Assembly: GCA_914767885.1 (NCBI GenBank)
Contig: CAJZBQ010000002.1
Span: forward strand, 1-64,000
Direction of reading: 5' to 3'
Length of the DNA stretch: 64,000 bases
DNA from: Blepharisma stoltei
Taxonomy: Eukaryota; Ciliophora; Heterotrichea; Heterotrichida; Blepharismidae
Shown: one piece after another, positions 1-11,086 of the stretch
Layout: the number at the start of each line of letters is the position of its first letter
How positions within the stretch are numbered: position 1 is the stretch's first letter
Program-made: the position numbers and the translations under genes
Notes under the pieces: model-generated
Databases searched by the model: none
Seen by the model: the letters and a program-made list of their open reading frames with translations, nothing else
What the model was told of the DNA's origin: nothing

Positions 1-1862
1 CACACCCTAACACCCAACACCCTAACACCCTAACCCCCTAACACCCCAACACCCACCACCCTACCCCCACCCCCAACACCCTAACCCCTAACCCCCAAAC
101 ACCCAACCCCCTAACACCCACCCCCAACCCCCTACCACCCTAACACCCAAACACCCTAACACCCTAACACCCTAACACCCTAACACCCTAACACCCAACA
201 CCCTAACACCCTAACACCCTAACACCCTAACACCCTAACACCCTAACACCCTAACACCCTCACACCCTAACACCCTAACACCCTAACACCCTAACACCCT
301 AACACCCTAACACCCTAACACCCTAACACCCTAACACCCTAACACCCTAACACCCTAACACCCTAACACCCTAACACCCTAACACCCTAACACCCTAACA
401 CCCTAACACCCTAACACCCTAACACCCTAACACCCTAACACCCTAACACCCTAACACCCTAACACCCTAACACCCTAACACCCTAACACCCTAACACCCT
501 AACACCCTAACACCCTAACACCCTAACACCCTAACACCCTAACACCCTAACACCCTAACACCCTAACACCCTAACACCCTAACACCCTAACACCCTAACA
601 CCCTAACACCCTAACACCCTAACACCCTAACACCCTAACACCCTAACACCCTAACACCCTAACACCCTAACACCCTAACACCCTAACACCCTAACACCCT
701 AACACCCTAACACCCTAACACCCTAACACCCTAACACCCTAACACCCTAACACCCTAACACCCTAACACCCTAACACCCTAACACCCTAACACCCTAACA
801 CCCTAACACCCTAACACCCTAACACCCTAACACCCTAACACCCTAACACCCTAACACCCTAACACCCTAACACCCTAACACCCTAACACCCTAACACCCT
901 AACACCCTAACACCCTAACACCCTAACACCCTAACACCCTAACACCCTAACACCCTAACACCCTAACACCCTAACACCCTAACACCCTAACACCCTAACA
1001 CCCTAACACCCTAACACCCTAACACCCTAACACCCTAACACCCTAACACCCTAACACCCTAACACCCTAACACCCTAACACCCTAACACCCTAACACCCT
1101 AACACCCTAACACCCTAACACCCTAACACCCTAACACCCTAACACCCTAACACCCTAACACCCTAACACCCTAACACCCTAACACCCTAACACCCTAACA
1201 CCCTAACACCCTAACACCCTAACACCCTAACACCCTAACACCCTAACACCCTAACACCCTAACACCCTAACACCCTAACACCCTAACACCCTAACACCCT
1301 AACACCCTAACACCCTAACACCCTAACACCCTAACACCCTAACACCCTAACACCCTAACACCCTAACACCCTAACACCCTAACACCCTAACACCCTAACA
1401 CCCTAACACCCTAACACCCTAACACCCTAACACCCTAACACCCTAACACCCTAACACCCTAACACCCTAACACCCTAACACCCTAACACCCTAACACCCT
1501 AACACCCTAACACCCTAACACCCTAACACCCTAACACCCTAACACCCTAACACCCTAACACCCTAACACCCTAACACCCTAACACCCTAACACCCTAACA
1601 CCCTAACACCCTAACACCCTAACACCCCTAACACCCTAACACCCTAACACCCTAACACCCCTAACACCCTAACACCCTAACACCCTAACACCCTAACACC
1701 CTAACACCCTAACACCCTAACACCCTAACACCCTAACACCCTAACACCCTAACACCCTAACACCCTAACACCCTAACACCCTAACACCCTAACACCCTAA
1801 CACCCCTAACACCCTAACACCCTAACACCCTAACACCCTAACACCCTAACACCCTAACACCC
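1..1862. repeat. Telomere, CCCTAACA repeats at the left chromosome end
   Basis: About 230 tandem copies of the 8-mer CCCTAACA (TGTTAGGG on the other strand) run from base 1 to the unique sequence at 1863. The C-rich strand points inward, as expected for a left chromosome end. The first 150 or so bases are irregular, which may be read error at a contig end; the rest is nearly perfect, with a few one-base variants at 1626, 1658 and 1803. The unit is known from Stentor and Blepharisma. The tract is much longer than the few hundred bases usual on somatic ciliate chromosomes, which suits a germline chromosome. Confidence 0.97.
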
Positions 1863-1915
1863 TTTTGGTAAAAACGTGAATAAAATAAAAAATGAGCCTC
1901 ATAAGCCAATAAGAA

Positions 1916-2275
1916 GTGAATACAAGTGAATACTCAAATGAGCTGAGGTATTTCGTTGATTGGTGCTTAAAAAAGGAGCGAGCAGAAAGGCCAACAATAG
2001 TTGATATCTTAACTCATGAGATTATAGTCAACAAAACTCTAAGTTTAAGCATTGCAATCCCACAAACATCTGCTATGAATGCAGCTATTTACCAAATTCA
2101 ACTTAATAAAGAAAGGAAAAGTAGTGAGATCCAAATTCAACTTAATGAAAAGGAGCTATCCAAATATAGAAAAGAGAACATAATCCTAAAAAATGAAATT
2201 GAGTCACTTAAAGAAGAAATAGATCGCTTTAACGGCATAATAAAGAATAATAACTTTAAATATCTATTTCAGTAA
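1916..2275 (+). pseudogene. C-terminal fragment of a protein kinase next to the telomere
   Basis: The frame opens with the end of a kinase domain (FVDWCLKKERAERPT, subdomain XI, with the conserved Arg of that region), followed by about 60 residues of probable coiled coil (two QIQLN repeats, then heptad-like Leu/Ile). A TAA lies just upstream in frame and no ATP-binding or catalytic loop is present, so this is the tail of a kinase cut off 50 bp from the telomere. It ends with tandem TAA TAG. Either a chromosome break healed by telomere addition or ordinary subtelomeric decay would explain it. Confidence 0.6.
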
Positions 2276-5123
2276 TAGTGTTTATTGCTTTAGAGGAGAA
2301 AACTATAGCAATGTATGCTCAACTCTATTAGAGAGATTTGATTTAAATGAAACCCGATGAATTAAATTAAAGCCACTGCCAAAAGCCGATTTAACTACAG
2401 TAGTGTAATATTTAATGGGAAAATTATGATTTATGGATGCATAAATAAAAATCTTTTGAGGTGTTCAATTGGTAACAACGCTTTCGCAACAATTCCTTCT
2501 GATTTTTAAGAGGATAAACGAAATATTCTTTAAAGTGCAGAGAGACTTTGAGTGTTGTGAAAATGGATCAATCTATGAAAGTGAATTGTCAAATGACACT
2601 GATTGGAGACGAATTGGAGACTCAATTATAAATTGAGTTTTTTATAAAGTTTATTTATCATATAATAAAGGAAGAATAAATATAGCTATTTATATCCTAT
2701 AACGAAACTTTTAAAAATTGGCAAGGTTGGTACTGATTAATATTACATAAAATTTAACAAAAATTCTTGGCTTTATAAGCAGAATTTTACTTTAAAAGCC
2801 TGATGCCTGTTGGCTAGGCAATCTTCTGGGCTTTTAAGCATGTGATATTAGCTGCAATCGCAATTTATATTTAGCATCGTCTACTCTTATCTTAGGATCT
2901 TCTTGATCCTCAAAATAAATCTAATTTCTACTAGAAAAAGTAGTGGACTATAACACTGGAATTGTGGTGAGGCTACTCCCTCTTTAAATTGAATCAAAAA
3001 TCCGGAAATTTTGAATTTTTCTAGTAAATTAACCCTTATTTTAATTTAACAAAAATTTTATAAGTAAAAATAACAATTATATATAAATAGTTTTAATACC
3101 ATTGAAAGCACCAAAATCGATTTTTAACTATAAATAATTTTATTTTAATTTTAAATACTGGCATGCAATTTTTCTATCAAAATAATCCCTCTTAAATTGG
3201 TAATTTTATGTTGGCGAGAGTAGTTAGTATCTTTAAGTTTAGTTTAGAGGTAAAAATATTAGCTAAACTGGATGAAATAATTAGCTAATAAATAGGTCTC
3301 ATTTAATAATTTTTTGCTATTAACTCTTAACTCTTTAAAATTCTTTTATTGTTCAATCTGTTCATATACCTATTCACTTATTTAATTTAGGCTTGGGAGG
3401 AAAATGCTATTTAAAAATCTGTTTATTTTAAATACGAAAACAGATTTTTAATAAAAGAAAAATTTAAAACTCCGTGAGTTAACAGATGAAATGTTTAAAA
3501 GACTTATAATTTAGCTTTATCCATATCATGAACATTTTAGAATTGTCAGCTGTCATTAAATGCTATATATGGTTGATTTTGGTGAGAGAACAAAAAAATA
3601 TAAATCTCAGCTTGAAGTGAGAGGTTAGGCGATATTTCCATTGGTTATTAACCAGAATAGAGTGCCAGTTTTTTGAATTTTTTATTAGCAGTCCTAACGC
3701 CAATTTTTTGTAGAATAGTACCTGCCTGCTTTGTTTGGTGGGCTTTGCCACTACTGTAGTGTTTTTCCTTTGACTTCGATTTAGGGTAAAAGAGAAGGCA
3801 GGATTGACAGGATTCTCAAGGGCACATGCCTCTCCGATAGAAAATTTTACTGGCTCTGGGGGAGATCTAGCCATTCTAAGCAGAGTGGATGAATCTGGTA
3901 ATTGACTTGGAAATTTATTTCTGAAAAATTCCTTATGACTTGGAGTCAGGAGGGAAAATGCATCATAGAGAACCCCAGCTTTGCTCCAGGTTCAAGATAC
4001 CTTGAAGAAATTTACTCTAGCCAGCGTTGAGGAATGCAAGATTATAAAATTAGGAACTTTATAATCCAATTGGAAATCTATTCTAATATATCCTTTAGAA
4101 TTAAGCAATAAAAAAGAAAACCCAATTAATATTTACATTAAAATTTTATACTCAAGGATTTGCAAATATGAATCTCTATGAAACTCTGCAAAGTGAAATT
4201 TCAAATCCAGAGTGCATTACCTCTAGTGATGTAAATTCATATTATGTAGTACGATACAAGCAAAGGGAAGCTTGGTAAAATCTTCCAATTCATATTAAAA
4301 TTCCATTAAAATACTTCTTTAACTTCTCATATTATCATAGATTTCCCAATATTCAGCATCAAGCTCAGCTAAAGTCAAAAGCATTTAAAATTATGTTTTC
4401 GAAATTTAAAAAAATCGACTTTCACAAAATTTGAGAAGTAAAAATTAATTTAATTTATATTTTAAAATGCAAGCTGTTTAAATTCAACAGAATAGCTAGA
4501 GATCTCATTGTAATAATTATCACTTATATATCGAAAATATTTTTCCCCAAAATTTGTTGTTTTGTAGAGGGGGAGTAAGCAATAAAAAAATTTATCTTTT
4601 TGATGCTAACGCTGATAATTTTATTATTAATCAATTTAGCAAGCTAAAAGTACATAAAATATAAGAATTTTTCAATACTAGCATGAGGAGTAAAAAAACG
4701 AATTTCGCATATGTCTTCTGCATCTCCAGAATTTTGCAAAATACTTAAGATTTTAAATGAAAACTATAGATCACTTAAGAATTTCAAGCAGAGAAAAAAT
4801 CAACTGCATTATCAGTTGGACTTATTTCTCTTGATGGTTATCGGAGAGGAATTGATATTTTAGATGCAAACTTGCTAGAAAGAACATTATCAAAAGTTCA
4901 AAAAAATGGGTCAAAGAAATATAACACTAATACTGAATCCCATCAATATGAATCGGCCGAGTTTAGTGAAATAATTTCTGCACAGAAAAAAGTGATGAAT
5001 TTCAAAAGGACTTAAGCATATATAATATAGACTCAGCCAAAGATTTCTCATTGGCAACTAATAAATTTCACACTGGCCAGCTAATAAAAATCTAGTTTAC
5101 CTGCAAAACAATATAAATAGTAA
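2276..5123. other. Subtelomeric AT-rich stretch without an intact gene
   Basis: Very AT-rich with no frame that looks like a gene. Decayed element pieces can be seen: a MITE-type left end at 2975 (ACTCCCTCTTTAAATTG), similar CCTCTTAAATTGG at 3188, and a GGGGGAG-TAA right end near 4567. A moderately GC-rich patch at 3700-4030 resembles a decayed retroposon; the 103-residue minus-strand frame there has no recognisable family and starts inside the patch. Confidence 0.5.
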
Positions 5124-5634
5124 CTCCTCCGCTCCTTGAGCGAACAAAACCATTAGAAAAATCTCTATTTGTTGCCGAAAAACCCACCTTCGTAAGCGAA
5201 CAAAAGTTTTTATATGAAAAAAAAAATATATATAAGTGATAACTAGTATCATTAAATCTCGAGCTAATTTTGTTTAATTTTAAACAAATTGCGTTTTAAA
5301 ACATAAATTGTACAAATTAAAGAAATATTTGTCTTCAAATATTTACGAATTAGGACTTTTTATATTTCGAAAAAAAGTTTTTATAATGTTTTTAAAAAAA
5401 AAATTAACCCCCCTCAGTGAGCGAACATAGGGTTTAACCCTCAATAGCCTGATAAGGGCAGATAAATTCCCTGCGAAATTATCGAGTTGGTCAAACAAAC
5501 TTAGTGCGTTGGTCGGACCAACTCAATTGTTGGTTAGACCAACTCGATAATTCCGCAGGGAATTATCTGCCCTTATCGGGCTGTTGAGGGTCAAGCCTAT
5601 AACATTTGTTTGTTCGCTAATGGAGGAGTGGGAG
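5124..5634. mobile_element. MITE (CTCC...GGAG type) carrying a nested palindrome
   Basis: The left end CTCCTCCGCTCCTTGAGCGA at 5124 follows TAA; the right end has TTCGCTAATGGAGGAG and stops in GGAG at 5634, followed by CAA, so one copy of the duplication has probably mutated. The internal blocks ACCATTAGAAAAAT and CCCACCTTCG match the MITEs at 9325 and 52883. A 155-bp palindrome sits inside at 5437-5591. It lies in intergenic DNA. Confidence 0.75.
5437..5591. repeat. 155-bp palindromic element nested in a MITE
   Basis: The left arm starts ACCCTCAATAGCCTGATAAG; the right arm is its reverse complement with a few changes, meeting in a core that reads GTTGGTCGGACCAAC. Three other elements in the window (16351, 47124, 63294) share this core type, and all four lie inside other eliminated elements. 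No coding capacity. Confidence 0.75.
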
Positions 5635-5823
5635 CAAGAGGATTTTATTTTTGTGAACAATTCTGTATTTGGCGCAAACATTCTTCATTGTATACGAGAC
5701 AAAATATTATTTATCAAGAGCGCATGAAATCAGACTTGTGAAGCATTCTATATTTTAAAATTCATCTTGAAAAACAATAAACTATTCTGGTGATATTATA
5801 TAAAAGTAATTCTATTAATTCGT

Positions 5824-6720
5824 TTATTTTTTATTATTTCTAGATTCATTAGTTTGATTTAAATTATCGTTACTTTGTGGATCTATAGAAAATTTCGCTC
5901 TAAGAACAAATGCATATTTCTGAATGTCAAATTCACAGATATCTGAATTCTGGTCAAAAAATATAAAGTTATCCTGATATAAACAAACATTCGATACAGG
6001 CCATTTTAGGCTCCTAACCGTTCCAAAATAATTTCAGGTTTTCCAATCATCGACTTCAGAAGAAAAACATAAGCGTTCACTTGTCACTATATAGCATTGC
6101 TTTTTATAAATAAAAAAGAATTTCCATTGCTCTTTGACAATTTCAAAAAGGCTTTCATAAGAATTTGTAACTGGGTCATATTTTCATATATTACCAAGAT
6201 TGCGGCCTGAGAGAAGAATTTGATTTCTATAAACGATTGCTGATGTTTGGTAAGCTCGGCAAGGTAAGTCAGCAATGCTTTTTCATTTATTTTTTCTCAA
6301 GCTAAACTTATCACTATCAGCTAGGGATTTATTTGAGGATTTTCCTCCAAATATATAAACAAAATTCTCAAAGTAAACTGGATTTGCAAAATATCGAGGT
6401 TTCCCAGAAGGCAAAACTTCAACTGACTGAGTTCTTATATCAATCAGAAGGCAAAGTCCAATAGGTTTGTCGTCTTTAGTGCATCCACCAAAGTAAAAGA
6501 GCTGAGATCCGTTTAACTCACATATAAGTCCTTTAGTTATAATATTAAATGGCAAAGGATTTTGAATTTTTGCACAAATTTTATTATTTTCAATATTGCA
6601 TACAAGGAATTCTTTTGAATCAGTTGAAATTGTGCAAACATATAAAGGAATGTCAGAGATCGAGTTAAATGATGACTTCTTCTCTTCTAAAAAAGTTAAT
6701 AGAATAGCATCTCCAGCCAT
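5824..6720 (-). CDS. Kelch-repeat protein, left copy
   Basis: With UGA read as Trp this is a 298-residue frame starting at the ATG at 6720. It contains blade-like units typical of kelch beta-propellers: SQLFYFGGCTKDD near residue 70, FVYIFGG near 120, then a Trp encoded by TGA in NKWKSIADLP, and a further unit around NIWKYDPVTNSY. It has about three recognisable repeats, fewer than a full six-blade propeller, and no F-box or BTB domain is seen. It is identical to the copy at 6864 and shares a 143-bp divergent promoter region with it. Function unknown; kelch domains usually bind proteins. Confidence 0.7.
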
Positions 6721-6863
6721 TAAATTTTATGCCCTTTTTATATATCAATTAAATTTATTCTTAGAGTTATGATTTAATTGGAGTTTTTCATAAAATTAAT
6801 AATACTGGAAAATTAATGAGTAGGAGCATATTATACATTTCTAATATTCATTATAAATAATTA

Positions 6864-7760
6864 ATGGCTGGAGATGCTATTCTATTAACTTTTTTAGAAG
6901 AGAAGAAGTCATCATTTAACTCGATCTCTGACATTCCTTTATATGTTTGCACAATTTCAACTGATTCAAAAGAATTCCTTGTATGCAATATTGAAAATAA
7001 TAAAATTTGTGCAAAAATTCAAAATCCTTTGCCATTTAATATTATAACTAAAGGACTTATATGTGAGTTAAACGGATCTCAGCTCTTTTACTTTGGTGGA
7101 TGCACTAAAGACGACAAACCTATTGGACTTTGCCTTCTGATTGATATAAGAACTCAGTCAGTTGAAGTTTTGCCTTCTGGGAAACCTCGATATTTTGCAA
7201 ATCCAGTTTACTTTGAGAATTTTGTTTATATATTTGGAGGAAAATCCTCAAATAAATCCCTAGCTGATAGTGATAAGTTTAGCTTGAGAAAAAATAAATG
7301 AAAAAGCATTGCTGACTTACCTTGCCGAGCTTACCAAACATCAGCAATCGTTTATAGAAATCAAATTCTTCTCTCAGGCCGCAATCTTGGTAATATATGA
7401 AAATATGACCCAGTTACAAATTCTTATGAAAGCCTTTTTGAAATTGTCAAAGAGCAATGGAAATTCTTTTTTATTTATAAAAAGCAATGCTATATAGTGA
7501 CAAGTGAACGCTTATGTTTTTCTTCTGAAGTCGATGATTGGAAAACCTGAAATTATTTTGGAACGGTTAGGAGCCTAAAATGGCCTGTATCGAATGTTTG
7601 TTTATATCAGGATAACTTTATATTTTTTGACCAGAATTCAGATATCTGTGAATTTGACATTCAGAAATATGCATTTGTTCTTAGAGCGAAATTTTCTATA
7701 GATCCACAAAGTAACGATAATTTAAATCAAACTAATGAATCTAGAAATAATAAAAAATAA
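6864..7760 (+). CDS. Kelch-repeat protein, right copy
   Basis: Identical mirror copy of the gene at 5824-6720 (298 residues, ATG at 6864, TAA at 7758). Three in-frame TGA codons fall at positions where kelch blades carry Trp, which supports both the code and the integrity of the frame. The stop lies within the repeat arm, so the whole gene was duplicated. Whether one or both copies reach the somatic genome cannot be told from this sequence. Confidence 0.7.
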
Positions 7761-7906
7761 ACGAATTAATAGAATTACTTTTATATAATATCACCAGAAT
7801 AGTTTATTGTTTTTCAAGATGAATTTTAAAATATAGAATGCTTCACAAGTCTGATTTCATGCGCTCTTGATAAATAATATTTTGTCTCGTATACAATGAA
7901 GAATGT

Positions 7907-8510
7907 TTAGAAGAAGAAAAATTGATTTCTAATGATATCTCTATTCTTGGAATGCTGAAACATGATTGAAAAACTTCTTTGTATATTCAAGGATTCATCT
8001 GAATTGGAAATAATGGGCTGATTGCTGGCCACAGAGGATCAGGCGGAGCTGGATTACTAATACACGAAGCATTTGCAAACCATTTAGATCCATTGAAACT
8101 AATAATCATAGAATAATAGCAACATTAATTGAAGATTACTTAATAATAGTAGCTTATGCCCCATAGTAACAAATCACCAACGTAAGAAATCAATTGATGA
8201 CTATATTAACTTTATCATAGAAGTTCAAGAAATTATTCAAAAGAATCAAAAGGATAGACGTCAAATAGTACTATTGGGTGAATTTAATACACATCTAAAA
8301 GGATATTTATCTGAGATCGATGATCTAGCAGCAGAAATATTTTCTAAATTTATTAAAGATTCTCATTTATATATTATCAATGATATGCACATATCTACTT
8401 TTAGAGGGCATAATGCACACACAATTATTGATTATATTCTCTCAAACTCAATATCAGAAATTATTTATAAAAAAGTCCCTCAATTAAATCTAACCATTTT
8501 TTACTTCTAA
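7907..8510 (+). pseudogene. Relic of a non-LTR retrotransposon APE-type endonuclease
   Basis: Fragments in two or three frames spell an endonuclease/exonuclease/phosphatase domain as found at the start of LINE ORF2: HRGSGGAGLLIHEAF at about 8016-8060, then IVAYAP, then LLGEFNTHL at 8271-8297 (the family has GDFN), and STFRGHNAHTIIDYIL at about 8397-8445. In-frame TAA codons and shifts break it, and no reverse transcriptase is left. It is the only trace of an autonomous retroelement here and is a possible source of machinery for the SINE-like copies nearby. Confidence 0.7.
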
Positions 8511-8784
8511 TACGTATTTCAATAATTATATAGCTAGGAACTCAAAAAAAGCTATTCCATGATTTAAACTAGAAGGAGATGAATTTGAAGGCTTTAATAA
8601 CAAATAACCCTTCTCAGATCTGTGCCAATATTAAAACTATTTTAGTATAATGATATAATAGAGCTTAATTTATTAGTTTTCTAATACTTTAGACTTTATT
8701 TTATAAAGAGATATTAAAAAAGTAAAACTTAGCATTGCTGATTTTCTTTAAACTACAGTAAAATTTTTAATATATCCTTTTGAA

Positions 8785-11005
8785 ATGGAAGAGAAAAGTA
8801 ATAACGCATTTCCAATAGTCGCTTCACTGTCAATTCCAGCAATTTCATCTGCTATGGATTTTGATCCACCTCAGCCTCTCTCCCCTGATATTTCCCTTTC
8901 AGTCCCAACTTTTGAAGAGCAGCCAGCACTCGAAAAAACAATTCCAGCTCCTCCTATAATTCGCAGACAGTCTCGAAATCTTACCGGCATAACAGACAGA
9001 TCCAACCAGAAGCTCTCTCAGCTTCTAGCTCAGCTTGAAGCAAGCGTAATTTTAGCTTTCAATAAGCTCGTCAGAAGTAACTCCAACATCAAGCAAGATT
9101 TTGAGGCTGTAATTGACGAAGGGAAAAACCTCATGCCCAGTTCTCCATCATCAGTTTTGCTGACCGAATATGGGCTTGACCTTTGCAATATCCTTGATAA
9201 AATAATTCAGGAAAGCTACAATTTAGACGATGTCTATCAATCTCTGCAAACGATAAAAGATTTGCAATTGGCCAATCAAAAGAAGTCGGAAGAAAATGCT
9301 AATAAGCTTGATATGATTTGCTCACTCCCCCCCTCCGTGAGTGAACAAAAAAATTTTGTTTCACTCACGAAGGGGGGTTAATTTTTTTTTTTAAAAAAAA
9401 TTTTTATATATAAATTTTATAGAAAATTTTTTTTTCTTCGAAATTTAAAAAATCCTAATTTGCAAAAATTGGGAAGCAAATATTAATTTAATTTATAAAA
9501 TTTATATTTAAAACGCAATTTGTTTAAAATTAAACAGAATAAGCTCTATATTTCATTATACTAATTATCATTTATATATATCAAAATTTTTTTTACATTA
9601 AAAATTTTTCTATTAAAAAAATTTTTGTTCACTCACGGAGGGTGGGTTTTTGGGCAAAAAATAGCGAGTTTTCTAATGGTTTTGTTCACTCACGGAGGGG
9701 GGGGGAGTCAGCAAAAGAGCCTATTAGAAGAGGAAGCAAAAAGAAGAGGACGTTTTTAAATGTGATATACGCTGAGCCGACAACTCCGTCAGACCATCTC
9801 TATGCGATTACTCACTTAATTGATGATATTAAGACAAATCAAGAAATCTTGGATGAGCTGGAAAAAAATAAAGAAAGAGCTCTGGAGAATCAAGATTTTC
9901 CTGAGGAACAAAGCAATAGTGTGAATTCAATGATAGAGGATATAGCTAAAGCATTAGAAGCAAGATTAGATAAAATAAATGATAGAGATCTCAAAGAAAG
10001 CCTAGAAAAAGCTATAAGAACTGTAAAGGAAAGTAGCCAGGAAAAGGAAGATATGCCGATTTTACGACTTTTGAAATCTATTACTTATTGGAAAGAAATT
10101 CATCCTGTGCTCTTAGAATTTGGTGAAAAAGTATTAAACTATGCAACAGCTCAACAAAAAGATAATAGCCAAAATGTATTCACCAGCGAAGAAGCTAATG
10201 AGCTATTAATTTCACTAAAAACATTGGCAAATAGCTTATCTGTGGTGTCAAATGTTCCTACAGCAGTAAATGAAGGTGATTCTTATATCATTATTAAGTA
10301 ATTTATAATAGGATTCGCTGAGGATGAATTTTTCCTTAAAGAGAACTTATTCCGACAAAGCCATTTTATTATTATAGATAAGGTGATTCAGATTTCAATA
10401 AGTGCAAAACTCTCATAAAATCCTGCTATGCATCTCTGCAAATTCTTTTGAGCACTGACGAATTGCCAATTGACTCAGCAAGCACCCAAACTTATATTGA
10501 AGAGTCCAATGATATGCCGACTGTTATTTCAAAAGCAACACTTTCTTTGATCTTAAAAGAGCTTTACTTTAATCAAGAGGATACACCTTCTCTTGACAGT
10601 TTTTGGCCTATTAATAGCTTAAATTCATGGGACAATGTCCTTCGGGAACTCAAAAAAGTGTCGGCTGAAATATGGAAAATGGAATGCCCAGTCATGTATA
10701 AAGAATCAAGTGAAACTGAAGATATTCAGACAGAAGAAGAAAATGATCTTAAAAGGGCGACTGAACTAATAGAGGAAAAGGAAACTACAATAAAATCCCA
10801 AAGCGAAACTATTAATAAAGGTGAAGAAATTATCGAAAATATTACCAAAGAGCTTGATAGCCACAAAAAGAATGAAGCATTATTGGCTGAAGAAATTATC
10901 GAGCTCAAAGCGTCTATTTCTGAAAGAGATAAGAGAATACAGGAACTAGAGACCCTTCTTAATTTGAAAGAATCCCACGAAGAAGTAAAGCAAGAAAACG
11001 CATAA
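8785..11005 (+). CDS. Unknown coiled-coil protein, interrupted by a MITE and a short IES
   Basis: The ATG at 8785 opens a frame that is broken at 9322 by a 383-bp MITE (TCA on both sides) and at 10283 by a 107-bp insertion between AAGGTGATTC repeats. Removing both gives 575 residues in one frame (1728 bases). The N-terminal 70 residues are Pro/Ser-rich, the middle is helical (KLSQLLAQLEASVILAFNKL), and the last 100 are a clear coiled coil ending EVKQENA. The second join gives EGDSDFNKC. No family is recognised; a cytoskeletal or scaffold role is only a guess from composition. Confidence 0.65.
9325..9707. mobile_element. MITE IES inside the coiled-coil gene, TCA duplication
   Basis: 383 bp from CTCCCCCCCTCCGTGAGTGA to GGGGGAG with TCA on each side (9322-9324 and 9708-9710). 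The left end has an inverted pair of the TIR; the right end has a tandem pair, TTCACTCACGGAGG twice, around the block GGGCAAAAAATAGCG. Taking out the element plus one TCA joins codons Cys-Ser-Ala in frame (DMICSAKEP). Near-identical siblings lie at 30332, 52883 and 55587. Confidence 0.88.
10283..10389. mobile_element. Short IES (107 bp) between AAGGTGATTC repeats
   Basis: AAGGTGATTC occurs at 10273-10282 and 10380-10389. Without removal the frame stops at 10299. Deleting one repeat copy plus the spacer (107 bp) fuses ...NEGDS to DFNKC... and opens the frame to 11005. The repeat contains no TA. No inverted ends are seen. Confidence 0.6.
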
Positions 11006-11086
11006 TCTTAATATTTGCAATTAAGGATAACCTTGCTTCCTTAGGCTCACAGAGCTTTAAATTAATAATGAAACACATTTTTGAAA

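Larger units (their letters stand above)
5678..7906. repeat. Perfect inverted repeat, two 1046-bp arms with a 137-bp spacer
   Basis: Bases 5678-6723 are the exact reverse complement of 6861-7906 wherever compared, including both coding copies; identity stops abruptly at both ends. The spacer 6724-6860 is unique and AT-rich. Each arm holds one copy of a kelch-type gene, so the two genes diverge from the spacer. Right of the repeat an endonuclease relic starts immediately. Complete identity means recent duplication, active gene conversion, or an assembly fold-back artefact. Confidence 0.9.

Noticed and set aside
3563-3874. 103-residue minus-strand frame in the subtelomere
   Set aside because: No family resemblance; it overlaps a repeat-like GC patch and its neighbours are all decayed.
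5678-7906. Inverted repeat read as a DNA transposon with long TIRs
   Set aside because: No transposase, no flanking duplication (ACATT... at both ends is only the arm itself), and the arms hold host-type kelch genes.
9325-9707. CRISPR-like spaced repeats of CTCACGGAGGGGGG
   Set aside because: The copies are inverted or doubled element ends with a TNA duplication in a eukaryotic gene, not an array with regular spacers.
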